Of a stretch of DNA of 52,507 nucleotides, positions 1-9,472 are shown in pieces (within the stretch, counting starts at the first letter, position 1; each line of letters opens with the position of its first letter). Origin of the DNA: Pullulanibacillus camelliae (GTDB lineage Bacteria; Bacillota; Bacilli; Bacillales; Sporolactobacillaceae); assembly GCF_014642655.1 (NCBI RefSeq), contig NZ_BMIR01000024.1:1-52507 (forward strand), given 5' to 3'. Below the pieces are notes generated by a model. It searched no databases, was not told where the DNA came from, and was given only the letters and a program-made list of their open reading frames with translations. Both the position numbers and the translations under genes were made by a program.

Positions 1-1
1 C

Positions 2-55
2 ATACACCCGAAGATCATCCGCCAGGTACAAGAACAACGACTTCAAGCGGCATAA
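2..55 (+). pseudogene. C-terminal tail of an unidentified ORF, possibly a transposase
   Basis: The window opens inside an open frame of 17 codons ending in TAA. Its tail is basic and glutamine-rich (ends RLQAA), a composition common at transposase C-termini. The setting, next to a restriction cassette in a mobile island, fits an IS end. The family cannot be named from so short a piece, and chance reading is possible. Confidence 0.25.
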
Positions 56-162
56 GCCTTGACGGAGTACTGATGGTTTTTGCGAACTTTACTTGACACT
101 AACTGGGTAGTCAGACTTAAATGCGAAATTAGTGCTCTATCTCACATTCACTTAGAAATAGC

Positions 163-209
163 ATAGGGACAGTTATATTCCGCTCCATACGTGAATAAAC
201 TGTCCCTAT
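163..209. repeat. 12-bp perfect inverted repeat downstream of res
   Basis: ATAGGGACAGTT (163-174) is repeated inverted as AACTGTCCCTAT (198-209) with a 23-base loop. It lies just beyond the 3' end of the leftward res gene. There is no T-run on either strand, so it is not a convincing rho-independent terminator. It resembles palindromes left by small mobile elements, but no identity is claimed. Confidence 0.5.
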
Positions 210-240
210 ATTCCTTCTTGATGTATTTCGACAGTAATAC

Positions 241-3200
241 TTAATTATTTTGAATCAGGTCATTAATAATATCGAGTATCTCTTCATTGTTTGTTTGTCT
301 TCTATAGTGGACATTTATTGATTTACTCTTTAATAACTCTTCAAACTCAGCAGTATCTGCTTTTCCTCTATAACTATCTTTTATTTCCAATTCTTTTACC
401 GTATTAAAGAGTTTATAAGCTGCTTCAATTTTATGTTCTTCTGTTCCTCTTAGTTCTTGCTTTTTCTTTACACCTTTACTCTCTACCACTAGATTTAATG
501 TGGGTTTTCCATCATTATCTTTTACAATGTACATAAAGTCAGGGCTATATGTACTTCCATCAATAAATGGTATTTGTAAAGTGCGTTTCGGTATTTTCCC
601 AAAGACTTCTACACTACTTATATTTTCAATAATGTTACTTTCCTCAATTGAGGAATCAGATAAAATCGTATCATATAAATACGTTTCTATAGGTGTACCC
701 TTTCTTTCATTTACACCTAAATAAGCAGAAGTTTTTACGTACTCTCTTGGATCTCCGTTTTCTTCTGTTAATTCTGTAGGATGCACTGTAGTGTGAGGCA
801 ATTTTCTATATGAATAGATTTTTAACATCTCATCATATATTCGTTGTTTAAAGTAAGTAGAGAAACTTCTAACCGTATCCAATGTAAAGAATATGTCTTC
901 GATTTTCTTTAGTTTAGATGCTTTCACAATCCCAGTATGAATTAAGGGAATAGATAAATTTGTATTCTTTGCCATTATCTTTAAAAATTCGCCATAATCT
1001 AATGTATCATTAATCGAACTATCAATGGTATCCAGAGTAGTATTAAATATTAGCTCACCCTGTACCATTTCAACAGTCTCTCTTTTTGTTTTACTTACAG
1101 ATTTATTTATTAAATCTTCTGTGATTACGTCAGAAATAATATTTAAAAGTTTTTCGTCATCAACTTTATCCAAATATAAGTAGTATTTCTTGTTGAGTTG
1201 TTCCCATAAATCTTTTAATTTCCAATAATTTTGTTGACGAATGCCTACCTTTTTAACTTTGTCTTTGTTACGATCTGTAATTCTTCCTTTATCTAGCTTG
1301 TTAAATAACTCAGGATATTCTACTATAAATTCTTGTAACTTATCTGGCTTTATATCAAGGTTGAAAGAGATGAATCCTTTTACCATAAGTTCAGTTACAA
1401 GTTCCTCATTACTTACACCCTTATTTTTAGCAAGTTTCTCAACCTGATCTGTAGTAAGTGACTTTTGTTCAAAGGATGATTCCCCATATATTTCTTGTTC
1501 TAACTTCTTAACGAAATCTTTTTCGGTAAAATCTACAATGTAGTTTAGTATAAACGTTTCATTCTCTATTCGATTTCCAGTTTCATCTACTGGGAGACGC
1601 AAGCCACGTCCTATTTCTTGTAATTTGCTATTATCACTTCCGCTTGATCTTAATTTAGCAATAGTGAAAATATTAGGGTTATCCCAGCCTTCTTTTAAAG
1701 TCCATTTTGAAAAGATAAATCTCCTTGTGTTTGCTTCACCTTCTAAGCTCAGTAGTTTTTCCTTATCAAATAGGATTACATTTACTTCTTTTTCTATTTC
1801 TTCTTCAGTAGATATATTATCCTGTGAAAAATACCCAGCATGGGTTTTACTAATATTCTCTAATGATTCTTCGAGATATTTTCTATACTCTGTCTCAGAA
1901 TCCCTACAAATCTCAATCTCTTGCTTTAGTTTTTCACGAAGCTCTTCCTCAAATATCTTTTTTAAATATGGTTCCTTTAAGCCATTATCCCGATATGAAT
2001 TAATATCATCAATAAAGAATAGTGCTAAAGTCTTTATTCTAAATTTACGTTTAAAATTTTCTCTCTCAGTTTCGAAATGTCTTTTTAATGCCAATCTTAT
2101 TGATTCTCTTACATAAGATGTAGCAAAAACATCTGCAAAGAATGTATCTCCAGTAAACTTTTCCTCACCATTACTTAAAACTATTTTTGTAGCTAATATA
2201 CCATCAACTGTAATTCCTTGAAATTTTGGTGATAGTAGACTAAGAGAGTCATTCTTTTTAAGCTCCTTTGTCATCTTTACTATCTGATTTTTATCATTTA
2301 ATACTGTCTTTTGAAACTTTACATACTCACCTTTCTTTATTGTAAGTATTTTAAATATCTCTTCTTTACCATCAGGTCCTTCAACATGTTCCTTTGCAAC
2401 ACCTTTAATTAGGTTCTGCTCAAACGCCTTATGAATATTCAAATCATAAATTAAGTTTTGATAATCTTTTACTTCTACCTTACTTTTGCCTCTTCCTATG
2501 GTTTTATCAGGAAAAGTCGCCCCAAAACGTATAATCATTTGTGGTTTTATTTGTTCTTCAATAAATTTAAAAGTTGCATTATCTCGACTAAAGCGATGCG
2601 GTTCATCGATAATCATTATAGGTCTTGTTGCTGAAATAGCATCGACTGGTCTGAAAAATCCCTCTATATGTGAATCATAATCCTCTCTAACCAAAACACC
2701 AGTTTTAGTTTCTTTTAGATGGTGCATGTTCACCAATAATACCTCTATAGTGTTTTTTTGAATTATTGATGAAGTTACGAAATCTCGAATACTGCTAGGG
2801 ATGTATTTTTTAGAACCTTTTTTAGTTCTTACACTCTCTACAGTACGAAGTTTAATTTCTGTATTATAACCACATACATTTTTAAAGTGTTTAATATTAT
2901 TTTGATTTTGGATAAAATTTGCTGTTCCCGCTTTAATCGGCAATGAAGGAACAGCAATGATGAACTTTTTAAAACCATACAATCTATTTAATTCATAAAT
3001 TGCTTTTGTATATACATAAGTTTTTCCAGTACCTGTTTCCATCTTTATATCAATATTTAGATAATCATTTACCGAACTTATCCCCTTTAAATTTAATGGT
3101 AAATCGTCTTGAAGATGTTTAATGTTATGATACAAATATGAATTTTTAACATCAATTATTGGATTCTCTATAGATTTCATAGGTTTTTGTATACCAACGT

Positions 3201-3273
3201 TCGAAAAAACTGAACAAAGTCTCTCAATAGGTATTTGTTGATGTGGTAAATTTCTTTTTAAAATTAACTCCAA
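241..3273 (-). CDS. res: Type III restriction enzyme, Res (helicase/nuclease) subunit
   Basis: Res is the translocase and nuclease of a type III restriction-modification system. It works in complex with Mod and cuts DNA after ATP-dependent communication between inverted unmethylated sites. The 1010-residue protein has a Walker A GTGKT at about residues 81-85, the type III form of the DEAD box (DEPH, about 223-226) and a motif VI-like IGRGLRLP. A C-terminal PD-(D/E)xK nuclease follows, with PD at about 911-912 and ESK at about 931-933. All essential parts are present and the length is normal. The start is TTG, with GAGGTGA seven bases upstream; this Shine-Dalgarno overlaps the mod stop codon, so the two are translationally coupled. 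It is AT-rich like the rest of the island and was probably acquired by transfer. Confidence 0.93.
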   Translation of the reverse strand: MELILKRNLPHQQIPIERLCSVFSNVGIQKPMKSIENPIIDVKNSYLYHNIKHLQDDLPLNLKGISSVNDYLNIDIKMETGTGKTYVYTKAIYELNRLYGFKKFIIAVPSLPIKAGTANFIQNQNNIKHFKNVCGYNTEIKLRTVESVRTKKGSKKYIPSSIRDFVTSSIIQKNTIEVLLVNMHHLKETKTGVLVREDYDSHIEGFFRPVDAISATRPIMIIDEPHRFSRDNATFKFIEEQIKPQMIIRFGATFPDKTIGRGKSKVEVKDYQNLIYDLNIHKAFEQNLIKGVAKEHVEGPDGKEEIFKILTIKKGEYVKFQKTVLNDKNQIVKMTKELKKNDSLSLLSPKFQGITVDGILATKIVLSNGEEKFTGDTFFADVFATSYVRESIRLALKRHFETERENFKRKFRIKTLALFFIDDINSYRDNGLKEPYLKKIFEEELREKLKQEIEICRDSETEYRKYLEESLENISKTHAGYFSQDNISTEEEIEKEVNVILFDKEKLLSLEGEANTRRFIFSKWTLKEGWDNPNIFTIAKLRSSGSDNSKLQEIGRGLRLPVDETGNRIENETFILNYIVDFTEKDFVKKLEQEIYGESSFEQKSLTTDQVEKLAKNKGVSNEELVTELMVKGFISFNLDIKPDKLQEFIVEYPELFNKLDKGRITDRNKDKVKKVGIRQQNYWKLKDLWEQLNKKYYLYLDKVDDEKLLNIISDVITEDLINKSVSKTKRETVEMVQGELIFNTTLDTIDSSINDTLDYGEFLKIMAKNTNLSIPLIHTGIVKASKLKKIEDIFFTLDTVRSFSTYFKQRIYDEMLKIYSYRKLPHTTVHPTELTEENGDPREYVKTSAYLGVNERKGTPIETYLYDTILSDSSIEESNIIENISSVEVFGKIPKRTLQIPFIDGSTYSPDFMYIVKDNDGKPTLNLVVESKGVKKKQELRGTEEHKIEAAYKLFNTVKELEIKDSYRGKADTAEFEELLKSKSINVHYRRQTNNEEILDIINDLIQNN

Positions 3274-3284
3274 CTTTGTTCACC

Positions 3285-5216
3285 TCAATATCGTTTTATT
3301 AAAGAAACTTCTATATTTTTTTCTTCATTTCTTAGTTGTTTTAAGTTTAGTTCTAGTTGTGTCAGAATATTGAATTCCATGAAATTATATCCATATATTA
3401 TTATATTTGTTGGATTAAATTCTTTATTTTCTACAATTTCTGAAAGGAGTGCATCAATGTGTTCTTGCGATAACCCTTCGTCAAGCAAATACAAATAGTT
3501 ATTAGCATAGTAACCAATATATCCATTAAAAACTATTTCTTTATAAGAAGGTGTTAACCCATGCCCATCATTATTTAACCATGTCGTAAGTATTGTTTTC
3601 TTGTCAAATTCAACATTGAAATCTGCGGCAATTAAGTTGGGATCAAATTCCTTAATTTTGTCAATTTGATTCTCGTCTAATTGTTTAACTGTGAAATGTT
3701 TAAACCCATAATCAATTTCTGTTTCATACTTCTCTTTTATCATTTTAGCTGCACGAATTATTCGTTCACGTCCAATTTCATCTATTGTTTTATAACCTTT
3801 CTTTTTTGCTTCAGATTTTTCTTTAACCTTCTCATCTAGTTGTGCCATAATATACCTACGATTATGTCCATCTTCCGCATTTTTTTCCAAAACAGCATGA
3901 GCCGTAGTTCCCGAACCTGAGAAGAAGTCTAGTATTAATGAATCGTTGTCTGTTTTTGTTATGTCAATTATATACTTAATAAGTTCAACAGGCTTTGAAA
4001 AATCAAATGGAATATCCATTTTCTTCAGTAGATCTGCACCTTTTCTATTTATGAAGTCAGTCCAGAGTTCTCTAGGTAAAGTCCCACTTTCTTCTCTATC
4101 CTTTAAATAACTTTTCGTATAGATATTATACTTAGCTTGATTCCCATTCTCATCAAGCAGAGGCGATCTATTCGACTTTTTAAAGACTAACAAATCTTTG
4201 TTTTTAAGATATGTATCCTTTGTCCATCTCCATCTCCCGTCTCCCTCTCTCATAACTTCATCAAGAATTGAACAAGGTGGTATTACTTTGCTACCATCAG
4301 GGCATTCTATAAAATATTTTTGATTAGGACGAAGATCATTTAAAGATGCCTGGTATAAAGCGACATCATCTCTATATCTTTCTCCCTTTCTCGGTCCTGA
4401 TTTTTCAATTTTTTTGTATAGCTTTTCATTAACGATGTCTGTAAATCCACTAACTTTATCAATGTTCTTAGCAAAACAGATAACGTAATCAACTGTTGGT
4501 GCAAAGTATGTACCATTATTACTTGCGGTCTTAGTTACCCTTGAAACAATTCCAACTCTATTATTTTCACCAAAAATATCATCTGCTAACTTCAATAAAT
4601 TATCTAATTCTTCTTTTCCTATGCTAATGAAGATTAGACCGTCATCTTTTAGTAGTTCTCTACCCAAAAATAACCTTGGGTACATAAAGGTCATCCATGC
4701 ACTATGAGAAGATGAATTAGATGAAGTCATGTTTAATATACGTTCAGCTTCTGCTTCTTCTATGCCTAAAACGTTTATTAATTGCTCTTTTGTAAAACTA
4801 AAACTATCCGAGTAAACAAAATCATCACTGTCAGTATTATAATTAGGATCAACATAGATTAAGTTTACTTGGTCTGAATAAGACTTTCTTAAATGCTTTA
4901 AAACATCTAAATTATCACCTGTAATGTAAATATTACTGGAATTCTTATTTTCTTCCTTACTATTGTGCTCCTCATTTGGAATCAATACCGTTTCAGTATC
5001 GATGGAATCAGCTATGTATTTGGCATAATTTTTCCCTAAGAAATTCAACTCATAACCTTCTGAAGAAAAATCAATATTTTGTTTAATTTCATTTTTAAAT
5101 TTTTCAATATCAAATGTTTCTCCAACAAAACAATTTGGAAAATGCTGTTTTAGCACGTTCATTTTCTTGTCATTCAACTTTCCATATTCGTTTTTTTCTA
5201 GTGTTTCTTTAATCAT
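3285..5216 (-). CDS. mod: Type III DNA methyltransferase, Mod subunit, with DPNY in motif IV
   Basis: Mod recognises the target sequence and methylates adenine, and also guides Res. The ATG at 5216 is preferred because GTGAGGG lies just upstream; this gives 643 residues, normal for the family. The catalytic motif comes first (D-P-N-Y at about residues 123-126, followed by NTDSDDFVY) and the S-adenosylmethionine site FSGSG comes late (about 432-436), the beta-class order typical of Mod. The usual motif is DPPY. Here the codons read GAT CCT AAT TAT, so the second proline is replaced by asparagine. The gene is otherwise complete and is followed 11 bases later by res. Whether the enzyme is active cannot be read from the sequence. 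Confidence 0.92.
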   Translation of the reverse strand: MIKETLEKNEYGKLNDKKMNVLKQHFPNCFVGETFDIEKFKNEIKQNIDFSSEGYELNFLGKNYAKYIADSIDTETVLIPNEEHNSKEENKNSSNIYITGDNLDVLKHLRKSYSDQVNLIYVDPNYNTDSDDFVYSDSFSFTKEQLINVLGIEEAEAERILNMTSSNSSSHSAWMTFMYPRLFLGRELLKDDGLIFISIGKEELDNLLKLADDIFGENNRVGIVSRVTKTASNNGTYFAPTVDYVICFAKNIDKVSGFTDIVNEKLYKKIEKSGPRKGERYRDDVALYQASLNDLRPNQKYFIECPDGSKVIPPCSILDEVMREGDGRWRWTKDTYLKNKDLLVFKKSNRSPLLDENGNQAKYNIYTKSYLKDREESGTLPRELWTDFINRKGADLLKKMDIPFDFSKPVELIKYIIDITKTDNDSLILDFFSGSGTTAHAVLEKNAEDGHNRRYIMAQLDEKVKEKSEAKKKGYKTIDEIGRERIIRAAKMIKEKYETEIDYGFKHFTVKQLDENQIDKIKEFDPNLIAADFNVEFDKKTILTTWLNNDGHGLTPSYKEIVFNGYIGYYANNYLYLLDEGLSQEHIDALLSEIVENKEFNPTNIIIYGYNFMEFNILTQLELNLKQLRNEEKNIEVSLIKRY

Positions 5217-5290
5217 AAATACGTCCCTCACTTAATTATGTATTTATACAATATTTATAAGTATCCATTTTAAATATTACAGAGTTTATA

Positions 5291-5914
5291 CTAGATAGAT
5301 TCTACTTCAATTTCTCTCTTTATAGAATAAATGGTGTTTCTCGATAATCCTGTTTTTCGATGAATATCCATTATACTAATATTTTCATTTAAGCATCTTA
5401 CGACTTCATTATAAATAACCTTATCTTTCCCAGTTGCTTCTTTATGGTACCTTTTTTTACCTCCTTGGAACTTACCCTGCTTTTTTGCAATTTCAATTCC
5501 CTCTCTCTGAGCAGTCCTTATACGCTCTCTTTCTTCGTCTACCATCCAAGATAAAAGGGTAAGTACAAGATCAGATACTAATTGTCCAACTCCCTCAAGT
5601 TCCCTATATTTCCTTGTATCCAAGATTGGCATATTTAACACAACAATGTCAATTTCTTCTTCAATAAGTGCTTTCCACTCATCTCTTATTTCCTGCTTGT
5701 TTCGTCCAAATCTACTTAAATCATGTACAACTAACACATCGCCAAACCGCATTTTTGAACGCATTTCCTTATAAATCGGTCGTTCAAAATTTTTACCTGA
5801 TTGTTTCTCTTGATATATCCGATCACAACCATACTCTTCTAGTTCCTTTAACTGTCTCGAAAGGTTTTGACTTTTTGAACTAACTCTTGCATAGCCAAAA
5901 ATCAAAATTCTCAC
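5291..5914 (-). CDS. Serine recombinase, resolvase/invertase family
   Basis: A site-specific recombinase of the small serine type (about 207 residues). The N-terminal catalytic domain has YARVSS with the nucleophilic serine, and a typical VHDLSRFGRN segment around residues 65-75. A C-terminal helix-turn-helix contains TGLSRNTIYSIKRE. A GTG at 5914 begins the frame, but a TTG at 5905 has a better spaced GGGGTG sequence and gives a protein starting at IFGYARVSS. It lies just upstream of mod on the same strand, so it may mobilise or resolve the restriction cassette, or be left from a transposon. No inverted gene segment is visible beside it. Confidence 0.85.
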   Translation of the reverse strand: MRILIFGYARVSSKSQNLSRQLKELEEYGCDRIYQEKQSGKNFERPIYKEMRSKMRFGDVLVVHDLSRFGRNKQEIRDEWKALIEEEIDIVVLNMPILDTRKYRELEGVGQLVSDLVLTLLSWMVDEERERIRTAQREGIEIAKKQGKFQGGKKRYHKEATGKDKVIYNEVVRCLNENISIMDIHRKTGLSRNTIYSIKREIEVESI

Positions 5915-6075
5915 CCCTATGTATTGAACAAGTCTGTTTGAACATTCTAATATCCCTATTATACTATATTTCTATCTGTTTGGACAGGGTGTACTTCAAA
6001 CGAACATTATCCAAAGTCCTTACTCATTTTAAAAAGCTATTACAAATACATTGCTTTGCAATAGCTTTATCCATT

Positions 6076-6342
6076 TTATCTATTTTTTTGTTCATACCCT
6101 TTAATCATTTCTACCAAGTAGTGTTCAACATCACTAGATTTCCAGTTTAAACCACTTTTAAGAATCCGAACCCGCATATGTATAGGGACTATTCTTGACC
6201 CTCTTTCAGCTCGAAAGATAAATGCTGGACTGCAACCTACACGTGATGCCAATGAATCAAGCGTCATTACTTCCTTCTTACGATATTCTTTTATCACACT
6301 ACCAAAGTCATCAATAGCTTTCCTTATTCTTTTTTGATCCAT
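6076..6342 (-). CDS. Small Xre-type helix-turn-helix regulator
   Basis: A DNA-binding protein of about 88 residues. The ATG at 6342 is chosen because TGAGGT lies five bases upstream; an upstream in-frame extension is unsupported. The segment LDSLASRVGCSPAFIFRAER around residues 30-50 is a typical Xre helix-turn-helix. It sits upstream of the resolvase and restriction genes on the same strand and could control them. The target is unknown. Confidence 0.7.
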   Translation of the reverse strand: MDQKRIRKAIDDFGSVIKEYRKKEVMTLDSLASRVGCSPAFIFRAERGSRIVPIHMRVRILKSGLNWKSSDVEHYLVEMIKGYEQKNR

Positions 6343-6624
6343 TTCAACCTCACACCATTTTTCAATGTGCTTCCTCCTATACAAATCGGCTTTTACCGTT
6401 CCTATTGTTTTATAACTCTCTATTTATGGTAGACGTAGGATTTTAAAATATAGCCTATATCTGATTACGGCCACTGAAATGTACCACCTCTGCCATTGTT
6501 TTTACCACCGAATGACAAAGAATGTACCAGCAATTGACAAGCTATTTACCATTATACCTTCTGTATAATTAGTGAGCATACCTACACATGGGTGTGACAT
6601 TTTTTATGTAGGAGGTATTTTTGT

Positions 6625-7401
6625 ATGATTCATTATCGAAGGATTTTGGAATTACACGATGAGGGAATTAGTCTTAGAGGCATTGCCGCAAGTACAGGAA
6701 ACTCTCGTCCAAAAGTAACAGAGGTCATCGCTTTAGCCGAAAAAAAGGGATTGGTTTGTCCGTTAGAAGAAGAAATGACGGATAAATGGATTGAGGAATT
6801 TCTATTTCCCGAGAAGACACTGGAAGCTTCCGGGCGACAACCATTGAACTTTGATTATATTCATGAAGAGTTGGCCAAGCCCAATGTGACACTATCGCTT
6901 CTCCATCATGAATATGAAGTTGAATGCCGAACAAATAAGAAAATCCCGTACTCGTATCGCAGCTTTTCACGTCATTACAGTAAGTATGCGGAAAAGTACA
7001 AAGCTACTCTGCGTATTCGTAGGAAACCTGGAGAAGTTGTGGAGGTAGATTGGGCAGGTTCCACTGCCTTCATTATTGATAGAGATACTGGGGAAAAGAT
7101 AAAGGCGTATGTTTTCATCGCGACACTGCCGTGCAGTCAATTATCGTATGCAGAAGCAACCTTATCAATGAATTTACATTCGTGGATTACTGCCCATAAC
7201 CATGCTTATGAGTATTTTGGTGGCACTACACAAATTATTGTGCCAGACAATCTTAAAACAAGCGTGACTAAGCATACTACACGTGAGTTAATCTTAAATC
7301 CTACGTACAGAGAAATGGCAGATTACTATAACACCGTTGTGATGCCTGCACGGGTTCGTAGTCCGAAAGATTATCCCGAAGTTTTTATTATCCCAAATTA
7401 G
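6625..7401 (+). pseudogene. istA: IstA transposase, N-terminal part (interrupted)
   Basis: The product has an N-terminal helix-turn-helix (GISLRGIAASTGNSRPKV, about residues 14-31) and the first two acidic residues of the DDE transposase core (VEVDWAG and IVPDNLKT). The frame then runs into the left terminal repeat of the inserted recombinase element and stops after about ten foreign residues. The expected catalytic glutamate (KPSVEG) lies beyond the insertion, near 10906. The fragment therefore cannot be an active transposase. ATG follows GGAGG at a normal distance. Confidence 0.9.
7365..7394 (+). repeat. Left 30-bp terminal inverted repeat of the RIT-type element
   Basis: Begins GAAAGATTATCCCGAAG and contains two TTATCCC units. 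It is an exact reverse complement of 10849-10878. A hairpin with stems GGGCTG and CAGCCC (7401-7429) follows inside the element, beyond the ritC 3' end. Confidence 0.9.
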
Positions 7402-7470
7402 GGCTGCTATTGCTGACAATAACAGCCCTCTATTTAATCACCTTCGGGATAACCATAAATAATGGTCATG

Positions 7471-8511
7471 CTATTTTAACCCACAAAGTTTTAGAATCAT
7501 ATCCTCATTGTCTTCCCAAACAGGGATCTCGGTGGTAGAGTTCCCATCCAGTTTGGCTGCCTTTTCAAGGGCATTCCTTATCATGGTAGTGTCGGCTGAG
7601 GCATAGATGCTCGTTGTTGTAGAATTTTCATGTCCAAGGAAATCCTTTATATAAGAAAGTGGGATACCTGATTGGTACAAATGCATGGCCCGGCTATGCC
7701 TAAATAAATGCGCGTGTACTCTTTTGGGAACTTCTGAACAGGAAATTCTTGCTCGCTCTGCATATTTTTTAATGAATGCGGAGACATTATCGGGTGACAT
7801 TGCTCCCCTTTTCCCTTTAAATACAGTATAAAACAGATAGTCATCAGCGCTTTCTAAATATGTTGGATGAAATACTTTAAGATATTCTTTTAAATGAAGA
7901 ACGGTTTTCTCCATTAATGGAACCGCTCTAACTTTATTTCCTTTGCCAGTAAGATAGATGCATGGTATATCTAGATCGAGAGAAATATCCCGTAGCTTTA
8001 GATCAAGGATTTCCTGTATGCGTCCTCCGGTATCATACATGACTATCATAAAGAAACGATTCCGCAAGTCGAATTTGTTTTTTACATTTGGCTGTGTCAG
8101 AATTGATTTCAATGCATTCTGCGACATATACGATACTCCCTTTTTAGTATCGCGAAGAGCTGTTATGTCCTGAACATCCATGTATATTGCGGCAAGCGAC
8201 GGTTCTTCAATTGCGCAATAATGCAAAAATGATTTTAATGCAGCTAGTCGTTGGTTTCTTGTAGAAATGCTACAGTTTCTCGATGATTGAAGCCATTCTA
8301 GGAATTTGTACACCAAATCATGATTAATCATCTCAAAGGTAATATCCGTGAAAGGAATCTTCTTTCGCTCCCATAGAAAAAGCCGTAAAAGGTTTATCGT
8401 ATCACGATAGGCTTTGATTGTATTAGTGCTGTAACACTTATTTCTGGGTAGATACACTGTCAGGAAACTACGAACATATTTAAAAAAAGCACCTTCTATC
8501 GACTTATTCAT
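7471..8511 (-). CDS. Tyrosine recombinase, third gene of the trio (RitC-like)
   Basis: A phage-integrase-type recombinase of 346 residues. The start ATG at 8511 lies inside the end of the preceding gene and has GGAGGTGG at correct spacing; the longer upstream frame is only overlap with that gene. Catalytic signatures are present in order: arginine in TGGRIQE, HLFRHSRA (HxxR), LGHENS and the tyrosine in SIYASAD. The N-terminus looks like a SAM-like core-binding domain. It is co-transcribed with two other recombinases and probably acts with them to excise or insert the element. Confidence 0.9.
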   Translation of the reverse strand: MNKSIEGAFFKYVRSFLTVYLPRNKCYSTNTIKAYRDTINLLRLFLWERKKIPFTDITFEMINHDLVYKFLEWLQSSRNCSISTRNQRLAALKSFLHYCAIEEPSLAAIYMDVQDITALRDTKKGVSYMSQNALKSILTQPNVKNKFDLRNRFFMIVMYDTGGRIQEILDLKLRDISLDLDIPCIYLTGKGNKVRAVPLMEKTVLHLKEYLKVFHPTYLESADDYLFYTVFKGKRGAMSPDNVSAFIKKYAERARISCSEVPKRVHAHLFRHSRAMHLYQSGIPLSYIKDFLGHENSTTTSIYASADTTMIRNALEKAAKLDGNSTTEIPVWEDNEDMILKLCGLK

Positions 8512-9472
8512 AATCCACCTCCGGAAGGAGGTTTTCAGACACCCTGCTGGACTTTTCGCGGAACACTGGGAAGAACTCCGGAACCAGATGCAGGTAATAA
8601 TCTGTATCTGCCTGATTTTCATGACCGAGATACATGCTTAGATATGGAAGATATGCATTGATCTCCTTCTCTTCTTTCACCCACAGGTTCAGCCGATTAA
8701 CGGCGAAAGTATGGCGGAAATCATGAACTCTTGGAGGATTTCCTGTATATGTGTTTGCGACGGCGAGGTTATCCCAAAATAAATGGAACCAGTAGTTTAC
8801 CAGGCTACGATCATAAAAGTTACCTTTCTGATTTGGGAAAAATGCGATTCTATTAGGATAGTGGAATTGGATTCTTTCATCGTACACCTTACATAGATGT
8901 AATATATCGTCAGATAAATATATGATTCTATCCTTATGGCCTTTTGATTCCCGGATAAATACCGATCCGGATTTAAAATCCACATCTGACACTTGAAGCA
9001 TTCGCGCTTCAGAAGACCGAAGTCCGCAACAATAAAGGAGCCTAAAAAATACAGGTATGACCAGATGGCGACCTGGACTAAAAGGGCTGGCCTGGCAGGC
9101 ATCTACTGCCTTAAAGAATTCAGACAGCTCCTGACTTGTAAATATGTGTGGCACATAACGTATCTGTTTTTTCGGTATATTGGAAGGTAAGACATACGCA
9201 TCAACCCCGATGCTGTTCATATATTTTGCCAGCTGTCTTATAGGTGTAACTCTACGCAAAAGCCCGTTTGGGTGTTCATTTTCCCTTAATGTTGCCCAAC
9301 CCATGACAATATCAGAAGTTAATGTATGTTCACTAGGGATTTTTTTTATGCAATATTCATCAAACATGCGTAAGATCCTTCCTGAACTGACATAAGGATA
9401 TCCAAGGGACTGTTTCTGTTCAACCAGACCTTCTATATAGATCTTGAAGTTACTATTATAAGGATACTTCAT
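8504..9472 (-). CDS. Tyrosine recombinase, second gene of the trio (RitB-like)
   Basis: A 322-residue integrase-family protein. Visible catalytic motifs are CGLRSSEA, HDFRHTFA (HxxR) and LGHENQADTDYYL with the presumed nucleophilic tyrosine. The N-terminal segment QSLGYPYVSSGRILRMFDEY is characteristic of this subfamily and reappears in the fragment at 14008-14112. The start overlaps the stop of the first gene by four bases (ATGA), indicating translational coupling. Confidence 0.9.
   Translation of the reverse strand: MKYPYNSNFKIYIEGLVEQKQSLGYPYVSSGRILRMFDEYCIKKIPSEHTLTSDIVMGWATLRENEHPNGLLRRVTPIRQLAKYMNSIGVDAYVLPSNIPKKQIRYVPHIFTSQELSEFFKAVDACQASPFSPGRHLVIPVFFRLLYCCGLRSSEARMLQVSDVDFKSGSVFIRESKGHKDRIIYLSDDILHLCKVYDERIQFHYPNRIAFFPNQKGNFYDRSLVNYWFHLFWDNLAVANTYTGNPPRVHDFRHTFAVNRLNLWVKEEKEINAYLPYLSMYLGHENQADTDYYLHLVPEFFPVFREKSSRVSENLLPEVDYE

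Noticed and set aside
5291-5914. Phase-variable inversion by the small serine recombinase
   Set aside because: No inverted repeat pair flanking a promoter or gene segment was found near it.
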